Made by a program: the position numbers and the translations under genes. A model generated the notes under the pieces. It made no database searches, was not told the origin of the DNA, and saw only the letters and a program-made list of their open reading frames with translations. Below are positions 16,743-25,351 of a stretch of DNA of 64,000 nucleotides, piece after piece. This DNA comes from Streptomyces lavendulae subsp. lavendulae (GTDB lineage: Bacteria; Actinomycetota; Actinomycetes; Streptomycetales; Streptomycetaceae): positions 5,901,501-5,965,500 of the forward strand of contig NZ_CP024985.1 in NCBI RefSeq assembly GCF_002803845.1. Reading direction: 5' to 3'. The first letter of the stretch is position 1. Each line of letters starts with the position of its first letter.

Positions 16743-17531
16743 CTAGCCCCGGACCCCGCACAGGTGCAGGAGCGCCGCCACCGAGCGGTAGGGGTCGGTC
16801 CGTCCGGCGCGTTCCTCGGCGGCGAGCAGTGCTTCGAGTTCCTCGTCCGGCGGGAGTTCCGCGCCGGCCTCGGTGCCGTCGGTGAAGACCCGTACGCCGT
16901 ACCAGGTGGAGAGCGGTGCGCCGATGCCGGACAGGGTGGCCGTCAGATCGGCCAGCCGGTCGGCGCGCACGTCCAGACCGAGCCGGTTCGTGTAGTCGAC
17001 GGTGTCGAAGGCCGCGAGCGCCCCGGCCCAGTCCCCGGCCAGCCCCGGCCGCAGCGCGAGCGCGTCACCGTTGCGCACCAGCAGGGACAGCAGGCCGCCC
17101 GGCGCCAGCATGCGGGCCAGCCCGGCGAGCATGGCGTCGGCCTCGGGGACGTACATCAGCACCCCGTGGCACAGCACCACGTCGAAGCTGCCCGGTACGA
17201 AGTGGGCGCCCGTCTCCCGGCCGTCGCCCTCTAACAGCTGGACGCGGTCCTGGATCCCGGCCGGTTCGGCGGCCAGCGCCGCGTGCGCGACGGCCAGCAT
17301 GTCGGGGTCCTGCTCCAGGCCGGTGACCTTGTGGCCGGCGCGGGCGAGGCGCAGGGCCTGCGTGCCCTGGCCCATGCCCACGTCGAGGACGCGCAGCCGC
17401 TGCCCGACCGGGAAGCGGTGCGTGATCTGTTCCTCGACCTGCCGGCCCACGAGTTCCTGCCGGACCGCGTTGCGCAGTCCGCCGAGGCCTTCGAGCCAGA
17501 GCCGGGCCCCTTGCGCGAAGTCCTCGCTCAG
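16743..17531 (-). CDS. Class I SAM-dependent methyltransferase, apparent CTG start
   Basis: About 262 residues with the SAM-binding motif I VLDVGMGQGTQALRLA, the acidic post-I position in LEQDPDML, and motif IV-like DVVLCHGVLMYVPE. The fold is that of small-molecule methyltransferases; the substrate is unknown. The upstream DUF3043 gene ends in TGA at 17528-17530. At that point a start codon is expected before AGCGAGGACTTC, but the codon is CTG, giving CTGA overlap. No ATG/GTG/TTG lies nearby in frame until deep inside either gene. A non-canonical CTG start driven by coupling is therefore the simplest reading; a later GTG would cut the conserved N-terminus. Confidence 0.8.
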   Translation of the reverse strand: MSEDFAQGARLWLEGLGGLRNAVRQELVGRQVEEQITHRFPVGQRLRVLDVGMGQGTQALRLARAGHKVTGLEQDPDMLAVAHAALAAEPAGIQDRVQLLEGDGRETGAHFVPGSFDVVLCHGVLMYVPEADAMLAGLARMLAPGGLLSLLVRNGDALALRPGLAGDWAGALAAFDTVDYTNRLGLDVRADRLADLTATLSGIGAPLSTWYGVRVFTDGTEAGAELPPDEELEALLAAEERAGRTDPYRSVAALLHLCGVRG

Positions 17532-18127
17532 GGCCGTTCCCCGCGCTTGACCTGCGGCTTGGGCAGGCGCAGCCGACGCATCTGGAGGGTGCGCATCAGG
17601 CCGTACGCGACCGCGCCGCGGCGCGGCTCGTTCGCGAAGCGCTCGTTCAGCGCCTTGCGGAGGCGGAACGCGAGGCCGATGGAGTCGAGGATGATCAGGA
17701 CGATCACGCCGAGCCACAGCATCAGTGCGATGTTCTGGATCTGGTTCACCCGGACCATGCTCAGCACCAGGATGATCACGGCCAGCGGCAGGAACATCTC
17801 GGCGACGGAGAAGCGGGAGTCCACGAAGTCGCGGACGAACCGGCGGACCGGGCCCTTGTCACGGGCGGGCAGGTAACGCTCGTCGCCGTTGGCCAGCGCC
17901 TCGCGCTGCCTGGCCATCTCTTCCCGGCGGCGTTCACGGGCTCGCTTGGCGTCCTCCTTGCGGTTGCCGGTCGAGGCCACCACGGCCTTGCGCTGCGACT
18001 GGGCCACAGCACGCTTCGGCGTCGGGCGGCCCTTCGGGGCCTGCGGGTCACGGGGCTGCGAGAGGTCGGCGCTCGCCTTGTCGGCGGCGGCGGCCTTCTC
18101 TTCCTTGGAGGAGCGGCTACCAAACAC
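17528..18127 (-). CDS. DUF3043 membrane protein
   Basis: 199-residue protein of the actinobacterial DUF3043 family. The N-terminal 90 residues are highly charged (KEEKAAAADK, QAPKGRPTPKR, RKEDAKRARERRREEM), followed by DERYLPARDKGPVRRFVRDFVDSR. Two adjacent membrane helices follow (about 110-160), then a basic tail. Function unknown. GTG 18127 (VFGSRSSKEEK) is preferred by analogy with family members; a TTG nine bases upstream (18136) is the alternative. It is divergent from pspA and coupled to the downstream methyltransferase. Confidence 0.85.
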   Translation of the reverse strand: MFGSRSSKEEKAAAADKASADLSQPRDPQAPKGRPTPKRAVAQSQRKAVVASTGNRKEDAKRARERRREEMARQREALANGDERYLPARDKGPVRRFVRDFVDSRFSVAEMFLPLAVIILVLSMVRVNQIQNIALMLWLGVIVLIILDSIGLAFRLRKALNERFANEPRRGAVAYGLMRTLQMRRLRLPKPQVKRGERP

Positions 18128-18389
18128 AAAACCCAAGCCTACGTGGTCGGGGGCACGGGCCCCACCTCCGCGGGGAACGATCCGGCAACGGCGGGCGTCT
18201 TCCCAGTGCGGGGGTTCCTCCGGTCTCGGGGATCACCTACTCCTTACGCCTGATACGGCGCCGGGGTACTCGTCCTGGAGGAGGAGCGCATCCGTACTCG
18301 AACAGTGCGGTAATGGAGACAGGGCCCGTACTGTGGGTCCTGTCGGTGACCTGGAGCACAGTCCGTCTAGAAGGGGGCGCGCGAAGCCC

Positions 18390-19184
18390 ATGAGCGGTGT
18401 CATGAAGCGTATGGGGATGATCTTCCGCGCGAAGGCGAACAAGGCCCTTGACCGGGCCGAGGACCCGCGCGAGACCCTCGACTACTCGTACCAGAAGCAG
18501 CTGGAGCTGCTGCAGAAGGTGCGCCGCGGGGTCGCCGACGTGGCGACCTCCCGCAAGCGCCTGGAGCTGCAGCTCAACCAGCTCCAGGGCCAGTCCGCCA
18601 AGCTGGAGGACCAGGGCCGCAAGGCCCTCGCCCTGGGCCGCGAGGACCTGGCGCGCGAGGCCCTGTCCCGCCGCGCCTCGCTCCAGCAGCAGGTCAGCGA
18701 CCTGGAGGTGCAGCACCAGACGCTGCAGGGCGAGGAGGAGAAGCTGACGCTCGCCGCCCAGCGCCTCCAGGCCAAGGTGGACGCCTTCCGGACGAAGAAG
18801 GAGACCATCAAGGCCACCTACACGGCCGCGCAGGCGCAGACCCGCATCGCGGAGTCCTTCTCCGGCATCTCGGAGGAGATGAGCGACGTCGGTCTGGCCA
18901 TCCAGCGGGCCGAGGACAAGACCGCCCAGCTCCAGGCCCGGGCCGGCGCGATCGACGAGCTGCTGGCCTCCGGTGCCCTCGACGACCAGAGCGGTCTCGG
19001 TTCCAAGGACGACATCCAGGCCGAGCTGGACCGTCTCTCCGGCGGTACGGACGTGGAGCTGGAGCTCCAGCGGATGAAGGCCGAGCTGGCGGGCGGCCCG
19101 TCGGCGCACCAGCAGGCCATCGAGGGCGGCGCCCCCGGTACCGGCGCGCCGTCGCAGACCCCGCACCGGTTCGACAAGCAGTAG
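18390..19184 (+). CDS. pspA: PspA/IM30 envelope stress protein
   Basis: 264-residue, almost wholly helical coiled-coil protein starting MSGVMKRMGMIFRAKANKALD, a typical PspA/Vipp1 amphipathic N-terminus. Long heptad-rich helices run from about 40 to 190 (KQLELLQKVRRGVADV, LEDQGRKALALGRED), and the C-terminal tail is disordered. The family ESCRT-III-like fold coats stressed membrane. It sits 14 bp before pspAA and forms a two-gene operon with it. An AAGGGGG Shine-Dalgarno is at 18371-18377; a second in-frame ATG at 18402 is possible. Confidence 0.94.
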   Translation: MSGVMKRMGMIFRAKANKALDRAEDPRETLDYSYQKQLELLQKVRRGVADVATSRKRLELQLNQLQGQSAKLEDQGRKALALGREDLAREALSRRASLQQQVSDLEVQHQTLQGEEEKLTLAAQRLQAKVDAFRTKKETIKATYTAAQAQTRIAESFSGISEEMSDVGLAIQRAEDKTAQLQARAGAIDELLASGALDDQSGLGSKDDIQAELDRLSGGTDVELELQRMKAELAGGPSAHQQAIEGGAPGTGAPSQTPHRFDKQ

Positions 19185-19198
19185 GACAGGGGCCCGTC

Positions 19199-19477
19199 AT
19201 GATCGTCCGAATCATGGGGGAGGGGCAGGCAAAGCTGGCCGACAGCCACTTCGCCGAGCTCAACGCACTGGACGACGAGCTGCTCGCGGAAATGGAAGCG
19301 GGCGACGAGGAGGGCTTCCGGCGCACGCTGGGATCGCTGCTCGACGCCGTGCGCCGGCTGGGAACGCCGCTGCCCGACGACGCGCTGGAGCCGTCCGAGC
19401 TGATCCTGCCCGCGCCCGACGCCTCGCTGGACGAGGTCCGGCAGATGCTCGGCGACGACGGCCTGATCCCGGGCTGA
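19199..19477 (+). CDS. pspAA: PspA-associated protein PspAA
   Basis: 92-residue acidic protein that starts MIVRIMGEGQAKL and contains LNALDDELLAEMEAGDEEGFRRTL. This is the small PspAA partner that follows pspA in actinobacteria and archaea. It is thought to bind PspA or sense state through its single compact domain. It is 14 bp downstream of pspA, same strand, and ends the operon. Confidence 0.88.
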   Translation: MIVRIMGEGQAKLADSHFAELNALDDELLAEMEAGDEEGFRRTLGSLLDAVRRLGTPLPDDALEPSELILPAPDASLDEVRQMLGDDGLIPG

Positions 19478-19540
19478 CACCAGCCCCCGCCGCCCGCCGT
19501 ACCCAGGTCACCCGGCGGGCGCGGGACACCGACGGCCGCA

Positions 19541-19572
19541 GGGCCCGCTCCCGTACGACCGGGCGCGGGCCC
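19541..19572. terminator. Weak hairpin between pspAA and membrane gene
   Basis: Arms 19541-19548 and 19565-19572 pair over 8 GC-rich bp. It lies between convergent genes and may act as a modest bidirectional terminator. Confidence 0.35.
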
Positions 19573-19619
19573 CGCGCGTTCAGTCCGGGGTGCGGCCCCG
19601 CGCGTTCAGTCCGGGGTGC
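19568..19619. repeat. 26-bp perfect tandem duplication at a stop codon
   Basis: Two adjacent identical 26-bp units (19568-19593 and 19594-19619). The right-hand unit contains the last codons and TGA stop of the minus-strand membrane gene; the left copy is a noncoding duplicate of that end. It looks like a local replication slippage event. Confidence 0.85.
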
Positions 19620-20340
19620 CGCCGATGAACTCCTCGAACCTGCGGCGCGGCCGGGCCCAGCGCCGGTCGTGGTGGAAGGCCCGCAGTCCCGCCCTGGCCC
19701 GCGCGCGCGGGCGGTTCGCGTAGAACCGTTTCGCGTACGGGGACCCGGGCCGGGCCAGGCGCACCGCCCCGATCAGCGCCACGAAGGGGATCACCGTCCC
19801 GAACACCGCCGTGCGCGGCTTCCCCTTCCACAGGGCGACCAGGGCCAGGAAGAAGTTCATGGCGGTGTTCATGACCACGAGGCCCCGGCTGTGCCGCTCG
19901 TCGGGGGTCAGCTCGTTGACCCCGAAGGGCAGGAAGCCGCCCAGCACCAGCGCGACCACCGCGGCCGTCAGTACCACGACCTCCACGCTCTTGCGGCCCT
20001 GCTCGCTCCAGTAGACGTCGTCGAGGTGCAGGATCAGCGCGAACTCGTCCAGCACCAGGCCGGCCCCCAGCCCGAAGAGCACGGCCGAGAGGCCCGCGCC
20101 GAAACTGTGCTGGCCGCTGCCGACCGCGCCGAACCCGCCGATGATCACGAGGACCACCCCCGGGACCACGTGGTGGACGTGCAGGCCGCCCGGGGTGATG
20201 TTCTTGAAGGGCCCCCGGCCGGCCCGGATCAGCCGCGTGATCACCCGGGTGACCAGGAACGACAGCACGAACGACAGCAGGGCGAGCAGGAGCGGCAGCT
20301 TGCCCGGCTCGACGATGTTCCGGTACCACCAGTGACCCAC
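19606..20340 (-). CDS. Conserved integral membrane protein with His-rich motif
   Basis: 244-residue protein with about six hydrophobic helices and a basic Arg-rich C-terminal tail (RPRARARAGLRAFHHDRRW). After the first helix comes GGLHVHHVVPGVVLV, a histidine cluster in a membrane setting. ALILHLDDVYWSEQGRKSVE lies between helices 3 and 4. These His/Asp residues could bind metal, but no family is recognised. The start GTG 20340 follows AAGGGAAG at acceptable distance. It is divergent from cobS. Its stop codon lies in the duplicated 26-bp repeat. Confidence 0.8.
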   Translation of the reverse strand: MGHWWYRNIVEPGKLPLLLALLSFVLSFLVTRVITRLIRAGRGPFKNITPGGLHVHHVVPGVVLVIIGGFGAVGSGQHSFGAGLSAVLFGLGAGLVLDEFALILHLDDVYWSEQGRKSVEVVVLTAAVVALVLGGFLPFGVNELTPDERHSRGLVVMNTAMNFFLALVALWKGKPRTAVFGTVIPFVALIGAVRLARPGSPYAKRFYANRPRARARAGLRAFHHDRRWARPRRRFEEFIGGTPD

Positions 20341-20374
20341 GACACCCGCTTCCCTTTTGGCGTGTAATGAGCAA

Positions 20375-20402
20375 TTTACCGCCGCCTCCGAAGGGGTAGC
20401 GT
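20375..20402 (+). promoter_or_regulatory. Predicted cobS promoter, leaderless
   Basis: TTTACC (20375-20380), 16-bp spacer, TAGCGT (20397-20402). The -10 lies 8 nt before the cobS ATG, so the transcript would begin at or next to the start codon. Confidence 0.5.
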
Positions 20403-20410
20403 TCGCGCCG

Positions 20411-21232
20411 ATGACAGATTCGTTCGATGATCCACCACCGGCGCCGCCCTCCGAGCGCGCCTCCTTCCCGGACGGGCTCCGCTTCGCGTTCGGGACGCTG
20501 ACCGTGCTGCCCGCGCGGATCACCCGCTGGGACCGGCCCGCCGCCCGCAGCGGCATGGCCTGCGCGCCGCTGGTCGGCCTCGTCGTCGGCCTGCTCGCCG
20601 CCGTGCCCGGGAGCCTGCTGCTGCTCCTCGGGGGCGGGCCGCTGCTCGCCGCGGCCGTCACCGTCGCCGTACCGGCCGCCCTGACCCGAGGGCTCCACCT
20701 CGACGGCCTCGCCGACACGGCCGACGGCCTGGGCAGTGCCAAGCCCGCCGAGGACGCCCTGCGGATCATGAAGCAGTCCGACATCGGCCCCTTCGGCGTC
20801 ATCTCCCTGCTCATCGTGTTCCTGGTGCAGGTCGCCGCGCTGGCGAACGTCTACGCCGACGGCTGGGCCCGGGGCGCCCTCGCCGCCGTGCTCGCCGCCG
20901 TCACCGCCCGGCTCGCCATGACCCTGGCCTCCCGCGAGGGCGTCCCCGCGGCCCGGCCCGAGGGCCTGGGCGCGGCCGTCGCCGGCGTCGTCCCGCACGG
21001 CGCCGCCACCGCGGCCGCCGCCGCCGTCACGGCCGCCGCCGCGCTGGCCGCGCTCCCGCAGGGGCTGCCCGCCGCCCTCCAGCACGCCGCGGCCGTCGGA
21101 GCGGGGCTGCTCGCCGCCGACCTCCTCCTGCGCCGCTGCGTCCGCCGCTTCGGCGGGGTCACCGGGGACGTCTTCGGCGCCCTGTGCGAAGTGGCGGCGA
21201 CCACCGCCCTGGTGACCCTCTCCCTCGGCTGA
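20411..21232 (+). CDS. cobS: Adenosylcobinamide-GDP ribazoletransferase
   Basis: 273-residue polytopic CobS, which joins alpha-ribazole to adenosylcobinamide-GDP in the last steps of cobalamin synthesis. Diagnostic features are FGTLTVLPAR near the start, RGLHLDGLADTADGLG, MKQSDIGPFGV and the C-terminal RRFGGVTGDVFGALCE. Five to seven Ala/Leu-rich helices fit the family. It is separated from cobT/cobU by over 4 kb and lies on the other strand. No Shine-Dalgarno is near the ATG. A -10 hexamer 8 nt upstream predicts a leaderless message. Confidence 0.94.
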   Translation: MTDSFDDPPPAPPSERASFPDGLRFAFGTLTVLPARITRWDRPAARSGMACAPLVGLVVGLLAAVPGSLLLLLGGGPLLAAAVTVAVPAALTRGLHLDGLADTADGLGSAKPAEDALRIMKQSDIGPFGVISLLIVFLVQVAALANVYADGWARGALAAVLAAVTARLAMTLASREGVPAARPEGLGAAVAGVVPHGAATAAAAAVTAAAALAALPQGLPAALQHAAAVGAGLLAADLLLRRCVRRFGGVTGDVFGALCEVAATTALVTLSLG

Positions 21233-21251
21233 GCCCGCGCGCCCGCCCGCG

Positions 21252-21257
21252 TACCCT
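21252..21257 (+). promoter_or_regulatory. -10 hexamer for leaderless response regulator mRNA
   Basis: TACCCT ends 6 nt before ATG 21264 and no Shine-Dalgarno is present between them. Confidence 0.4.
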
Positions 21258-21263
21258 CGGGGC

Positions 21264-21983
21264 ATGGCCGAGACGGGGACCCAGACGCAGACCGCCGCGC
21301 CCATCAGGGTGCTGCTCGCCGACGACCAGGCGCTGCTGCGCAGCGCGTTCAAGGTGCTGGTCGACTCCGAGGCGGACATGGAGGTGGTCGGCGAGGCCGC
21401 CGACGGGGCGCAGGCCTACGCCCTCGCGCGCGAACGGCGGGCCGACGTCGTCCTCATGGACATCCGGATGCCCGGCACCGACGGTCTCGCCGCCACCCGG
21501 ATGATCAGCGCGGACCCCGGACTCTCCGCGGTCCGCGTCGTCATGCTGACGACCTTCGAGGTGGACGAGTACGTGGTCCAGGCGCTGCGCGCCGGGGCCT
21601 CGGGCTTCCTCGGCAAGGGTGCCGAGCCCGACGAGCTGCTCAACGCCATCCGCGTCGCGGCGGCCGGCGAGGCGCTGCTCTCCCCGGCCGCGACCAAGGG
21701 CCTGATCGCCAGCTTCCTCGCGCAGGGCGGCCACTCCGAGGCCCCCGCCGCCGGCTCCGCCCACGCCGAACGGCTCGCCGCGCTGACCGTCCGCGAGCGC
21801 GAGGTCCTCGTGCTCGTCGCCGCGGGCCTGTCCAACGACGGCATCGCCGGACGGCTGGAGGTCAGCCCGCTCACGGTCAAGACCCACGTCAACCGGGCCA
21901 TGGCGAAGCTCGGCGCCCGCGACCGGGCGCAATTGGTGGTCATCGCGTACGAATCGGGCCTGGTCCGGCCGCGCGCCGACTGA
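21264..21983 (+). CDS. Orphan NarL/LuxR-type response regulator
   Basis: 239-residue regulator. The receiver domain (about 15-130) shows RVLLADDQALLRSAF (acidic pair), phospho-acceptor D66 in VVLMDIRMPG, and the lysine in GFLGKGAEPDEL. The C-terminal LuxR helix-turn-helix runs from about 172, with LTVREREVLVLVAAGLSN and SPLTVKTHVNRAMAKLG. It should bind DNA as a dimer after phosphorylation. No kinase gene is adjacent; the orphan NarL-type kinase at 10100-11320 is the only candidate in the window. The RND exporter gene follows in the same direction 192 bp later and could be a target. Confidence 0.93.
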   Translation: MAETGTQTQTAAPIRVLLADDQALLRSAFKVLVDSEADMEVVGEAADGAQAYALARERRADVVLMDIRMPGTDGLAATRMISADPGLSAVRVVMLTTFEVDEYVVQALRAGASGFLGKGAEPDELLNAIRVAAAGEALLSPAATKGLIASFLAQGGHSEAPAAGSAHAERLAALTVREREVLVLVAAGLSNDGIAGRLEVSPLTVKTHVNRAMAKLGARDRAQLVVIAYESGLVRPRAD

Positions 21984-22175
21984 CCGGACGCGGCCCGCGA
22001 CAGGGCCCGCGGCAGCGGTCCGCGGCGGCGGTCCGCAGGAGGACGGAGCACCCCGGAGTACTGCGGACGCGGTATGCCGCGCATAAGGACGGCACCTGGG
22101 GGCGACGCACCGGCGCCGCGCCGTGGGTCAGGCTGGGACGCCCCCACCCGCGTCCGGCAGAGAGATCCCACACCC

Positions 22176-25100
22176 ATGTCCTGGCTGTCCCGCTTCAGCC
22201 TTGCCCAGAGAGCGCTGATCGGCCTCGTGTCGATCGTCGCGCTGCTCTTCGGCGTCATAGCCATCCCGCAGCTCAAGCAGCAGTTGCTGCCCTCCATCGA
22301 ACTGCCGATGGTCTCCGTGCTCGCGCCGTACCAGGGCGCCTCGCCCGACGTGGTGGAGAAGCAGGTCATCGAGCCGATCGAGGCCACCCTCAAGGGCGTC
22401 GACGGCATCACCGGCATCACCTCCACCGCCAGCGAGGGCAACGCCCTCATCCGGGCCACCTTCGACTACGGCGACAGCGGCACCAAGCAGCTCGTCGCCG
22501 ACGTCCAGCAGGCCGTCAACCGGGCCCGCGTCCGGCTGCCCTCCGAGGTGGACCCGCAGGTGGTCGCCGGCTCCACCGACGACATCCCCACCGTCGTCCT
22601 CGCCGTCACCTCGGACAAGGACCAGCAGGCCCTCGCCGACCAGCTGAACAAGTCCGTCGTCCCCGCCCTGGAGGACATCGACGGCGTCGGCCAGGTCAGC
22701 GTGGACGGCGTCCGCGACCTCCAGGTGACGGTCACCCCCGACGAGGCGAAGCTCGCCGCGGCCGGTCTGGACGGGACGAAGCTCGCCGAGGGGCTCAAGG
22801 CCGGCGGCGCGACCGTCCCGGCCGGCTCCTTCGACGAGGGCGGCAAGAACCGCACCGTCCGCGTCGGCTCCGGGTACACCTCCCTCGCCCAGCTGGAGGA
22901 CCTCCGGCTGACCCCCGGCCCCGGCAAGCCGGCCGTCCGCCTCGGTGACGTGGCCGCGGTCAGGCAGGAGCCCGCCGCGGGCGACTCGATCACCCGCACC
23001 AACGGCAAGCCCAGCCTCGCCCTCGTCCTCACGATGGACAAGGACGGCAGCGCCGTCGCCATCTCGGACGCCGTCAAGGACAAGCTCCCGGAGCTGCGCT
23101 CCACCCTCGGCTCCGGCGCCGCGCTGACCGTCGTCAGCGACCAGGGCCCGGCGGTGGCCCGGTCCATCTCCGGCCTGACCACCGAGGGCCTGCTCGGCCT
23201 GGCCTTCGCGGTCATCGTGATCCTGGTCTTCCTGGCCTCGATCCGCTCGACCCTGGTCACCGCGGTCTCCATCCCGCTGTCCGTGGTCCTCGCCCTGATC
23301 GTGCTGTGGACCCGCGACCTGTCGCTCAACATGCTGACGCTGGGCGCGCTCACCATCGCCATCGGCCGCGTCGTCGACGACTCGATCGTGGTCCTGGAGA
23401 ACATCAAGCGCCACCTCGGCTACGGCGAGGAGCGCGAGACCGCGATCATCACCGCGGTGCGCGAGGTGGCGGGCGCGGTGACCTCGTCCACGCTGACCAC
23501 CGTCGCCGTCTTCCTGCCGATCGGCCTGGTCGGCGGCATGATCGGTGAGCTGTTCGGCTCCTTCTCGCTCACCGTGACCGCCGCCCTGCTGGCCTCGCTG
23601 CTGGTGTCGCTGACGGTCGTCCCGGTGCTGTCCCACTGGTTCCTGCGCGCCCCCAAGGGCGTCTCGGCGGCGGACGCCGAGAGCGCCGCGAAGGCCCGCC
23701 GCGAGGCCGAGGAGAAGGAGGCGCGCAGCCGCCTCCAGCGCTTCTACGTCAGGGTCCTGGGCTTCGCCACCCGGCGTCGCCTGACCAGTGTGGCCATCGC
23801 GGTCGTCGTCCTGGTCGCCACCTTCGGCATGACCCCGCTGCTGAAGACCAACTTCTTCGACCAGGGCGAGCAGGACGTCCTGACGGTCAAGCAGGAACTC
23901 GCCCCCGGCACCTCGCTGGCCGCCTCCGACGAGGCCGCCCGCAAGGTGGAGAAGGCCCTCGGCTCCGTGGACGGCGTCAAGGACTACCAGGTCACCGTCG
24001 GCTCCTCCGGCTTCCTCGCGGCCTTCGGCGGCGGTACGGGCACCAACCAGGCCTCCTACCAGGTCACCCTGGAGGACTCCGGCGACTCCGAGGCCGTCAA
24101 GGGCCGCATCCAGGACGCGCTGGCGAAGCTGGACGGCATCGGCGACACCTCCATCTCGGCGGGCGGCGGCTTCGGCAGCCAGAACCTGAGCGTGGTCGTC
24201 AAGGCCGGTGACGCGGGCGTCCTGGCCAAGGCCGCCGAGCAGGTCCGCGCCGAGGTGGCCACCCTCAAGGACGTCACCGACGTCCAGAGCGACCTCGCCC
24301 AGTCGGTGCCCCGGATCTCGGTCACCGCCACCCCCAAGACCGCCGAGGCGGGCCTGAACCAGACCGCGCTGGGCGCGCTCGTCGCCCAGTCCGTCCGGGG
24401 CAACCCGGTGGCCAAGGCCGTACTGGACGACACCGAGCGGGACATCGTCGTCCGCTCCGCCCACCCGGCCACCACCCTGGCCGAACTGCGGGCCCTGCCG
24501 GTCGGCCCGGCCAGGCTCGGTGACATCGCCGAGGTCAAGGAGGTCCCCGGCCCGGTCGCGATGACCCGGATCGACGGCGCCCGCGCCGCCACCATCACCG
24601 CGAAGCCGGTCGGCGACAACACCGGCGCGGTCAGCGCCGCGCTCCAGAGCAAGATCAAGGCCCTGGACCTGCCCGCCGGCGCCACCGCCGCCATCGGCGG
24701 GGTCTCCCAGGACCAGGACAAGGCCTTCGGTTCGCTGGGCCTGGCCATGTTCGCCGCCATCGCGATCGTGTTCATGCTGCTGGTGGCGACCTTCCGCTCG
24801 CTGGTCCAGCCGCTGATCCTGCTGGTCTCCATCCCCTTCGCCGCCACGGGCGCGCTGGGCCTGCTGATCGCCACCGGCACCCCGATGGGCGTCCCGGCGA
24901 TGATCGGCATGCTGATGCTGATCGGCATCGTGGTGACCAACGCGATCGTCCTGATCGACCTGGTCAACCAGTACCGGGCCCAGGGCATGGGCGTCGTCGA
25001 GGCGGTCGTCGAGGGCGGGCGCCACCGCCTGCGGCCGATCCTGATGACGGCCCTGGCGACGATCTTCGCCCTGCTCCCGATGGCGCTGGGCGTCACCGGC

Positions 25101-25298
25101 GAGGGCGGCTTCATCTCGCAGCCGCTCGCGGTCGTGGTGATCGGCGGCCTGGTCAGCTCGACGCTGCTGACCCTGCTGCTGGTGCCGACCCTCTACACGA
25201 TGGTCGAACTCCGCAAGGAACGCCGCCGCGCGAAGAAGCGGGCCCGCCTGACGGTCGTCCGGCCCCAGGCGGCGGACGAGACCCCGGTCAAGGTCTGA
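22176..25298 (+). CDS. RND-family efflux permease (HAE-type)
   Basis: 1040-residue proton-driven exporter with two tandem halves, each one helix plus a large external loop plus a cluster of five helices. Typical features are SLAQRALIGLVSIVALLFG at the start, APYQGASPDVVEKQVIEPIE, the motif IAIGRVVDDSIVVLENI (paired acidic residues in TM4), and IGMLMLIGIVVTNAIVLIDLV in the second half. This is the AcrB-like layout rather than MmpL. The substrate is unknown. No membrane-fusion protein is nearby, and actinobacteria lack TolC, so it probably works alone. ATG 22176 is preceded by AGAGAG. Transcription ends at a 17-bp perfect hairpin. Confidence 0.92.
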   Translation: MSWLSRFSLAQRALIGLVSIVALLFGVIAIPQLKQQLLPSIELPMVSVLAPYQGASPDVVEKQVIEPIEATLKGVDGITGITSTASEGNALIRATFDYGDSGTKQLVADVQQAVNRARVRLPSEVDPQVVAGSTDDIPTVVLAVTSDKDQQALADQLNKSVVPALEDIDGVGQVSVDGVRDLQVTVTPDEAKLAAAGLDGTKLAEGLKAGGATVPAGSFDEGGKNRTVRVGSGYTSLAQLEDLRLTPGPGKPAVRLGDVAAVRQEPAAGDSITRTNGKPSLALVLTMDKDGSAVAISDAVKDKLPELRSTLGSGAALTVVSDQGPAVARSISGLTTEGLLGLAFAVIVILVFLASIRSTLVTAVSIPLSVVLALIVLWTRDLSLNMLTLGALTIAIGRVVDDSIVVLENIKRHLGYGEERETAIITAVREVAGAVTSSTLTTVAVFLPIGLVGGMIGELFGSFSLTVTAALLASLLVSLTVVPVLSHWFLRAPKGVSAADAESAAKARREAEEKEARSRLQRFYVRVLGFATRRRLTSVAIAVVVLVATFGMTPLLKTNFFDQGEQDVLTVKQELAPGTSLAASDEAARKVEKALGSVDGVKDYQVTVGSSGFLAAFGGGTGTNQASYQVTLEDSGDSEAVKGRIQDALAKLDGIGDTSISAGGGFGSQNLSVVVKAGDAGVLAKAAEQVRAEVATLKDVTDVQSDLAQSVPRISVTATPKTAEAGLNQTALGALVAQSVRGNPVAKAVLDDTERDIVVRSAHPATTLAELRALPVGPARLGDIAEVKEVPGPVAMTRIDGARAATITAKPVGDNTGAVSAALQSKIKALDLPAGATAAIGGVSQDQDKAFGSLGLAMFAAIAIVFMLLVATFRSLVQPLILLVSIPFAATGALGLLIATGTPMGVPAMIGMLMLIGIVVTNAIVLIDLVNQYRAQGMGVVEAVVEGGRHRLRPILMTALATIFALLPMALGVTGEGGFISQPLAVVVIGGLVSSTLLTLLLVPTLYTMVELRKERRRAKKRARLTVVRPQAADETPVKV

Positions 25299-25312
25299 CC
25301 CCACCCACCACA

Positions 25313-25351
25313 AGGGCCCCGGCCCCCGCACCAGGCGGGGGCCGGGGCCCT
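25313..25351. terminator. Strong bidirectional terminator
   Basis: Perfect 17-bp stem (25313-25329 with 25335-25351) with 5-nt loop, just after the RND permease gene. The right arm overlaps the stop codon of the convergent gene at 25350-26021. Confidence 0.8.

Noticed and set aside
22128..25331. Open frame of over 1000 codons opposite the RND permease
   Set aside because: Antisense shadow of the permease; the translation is repetitive Asp/Gly/His/Arg without any recognisable fold.
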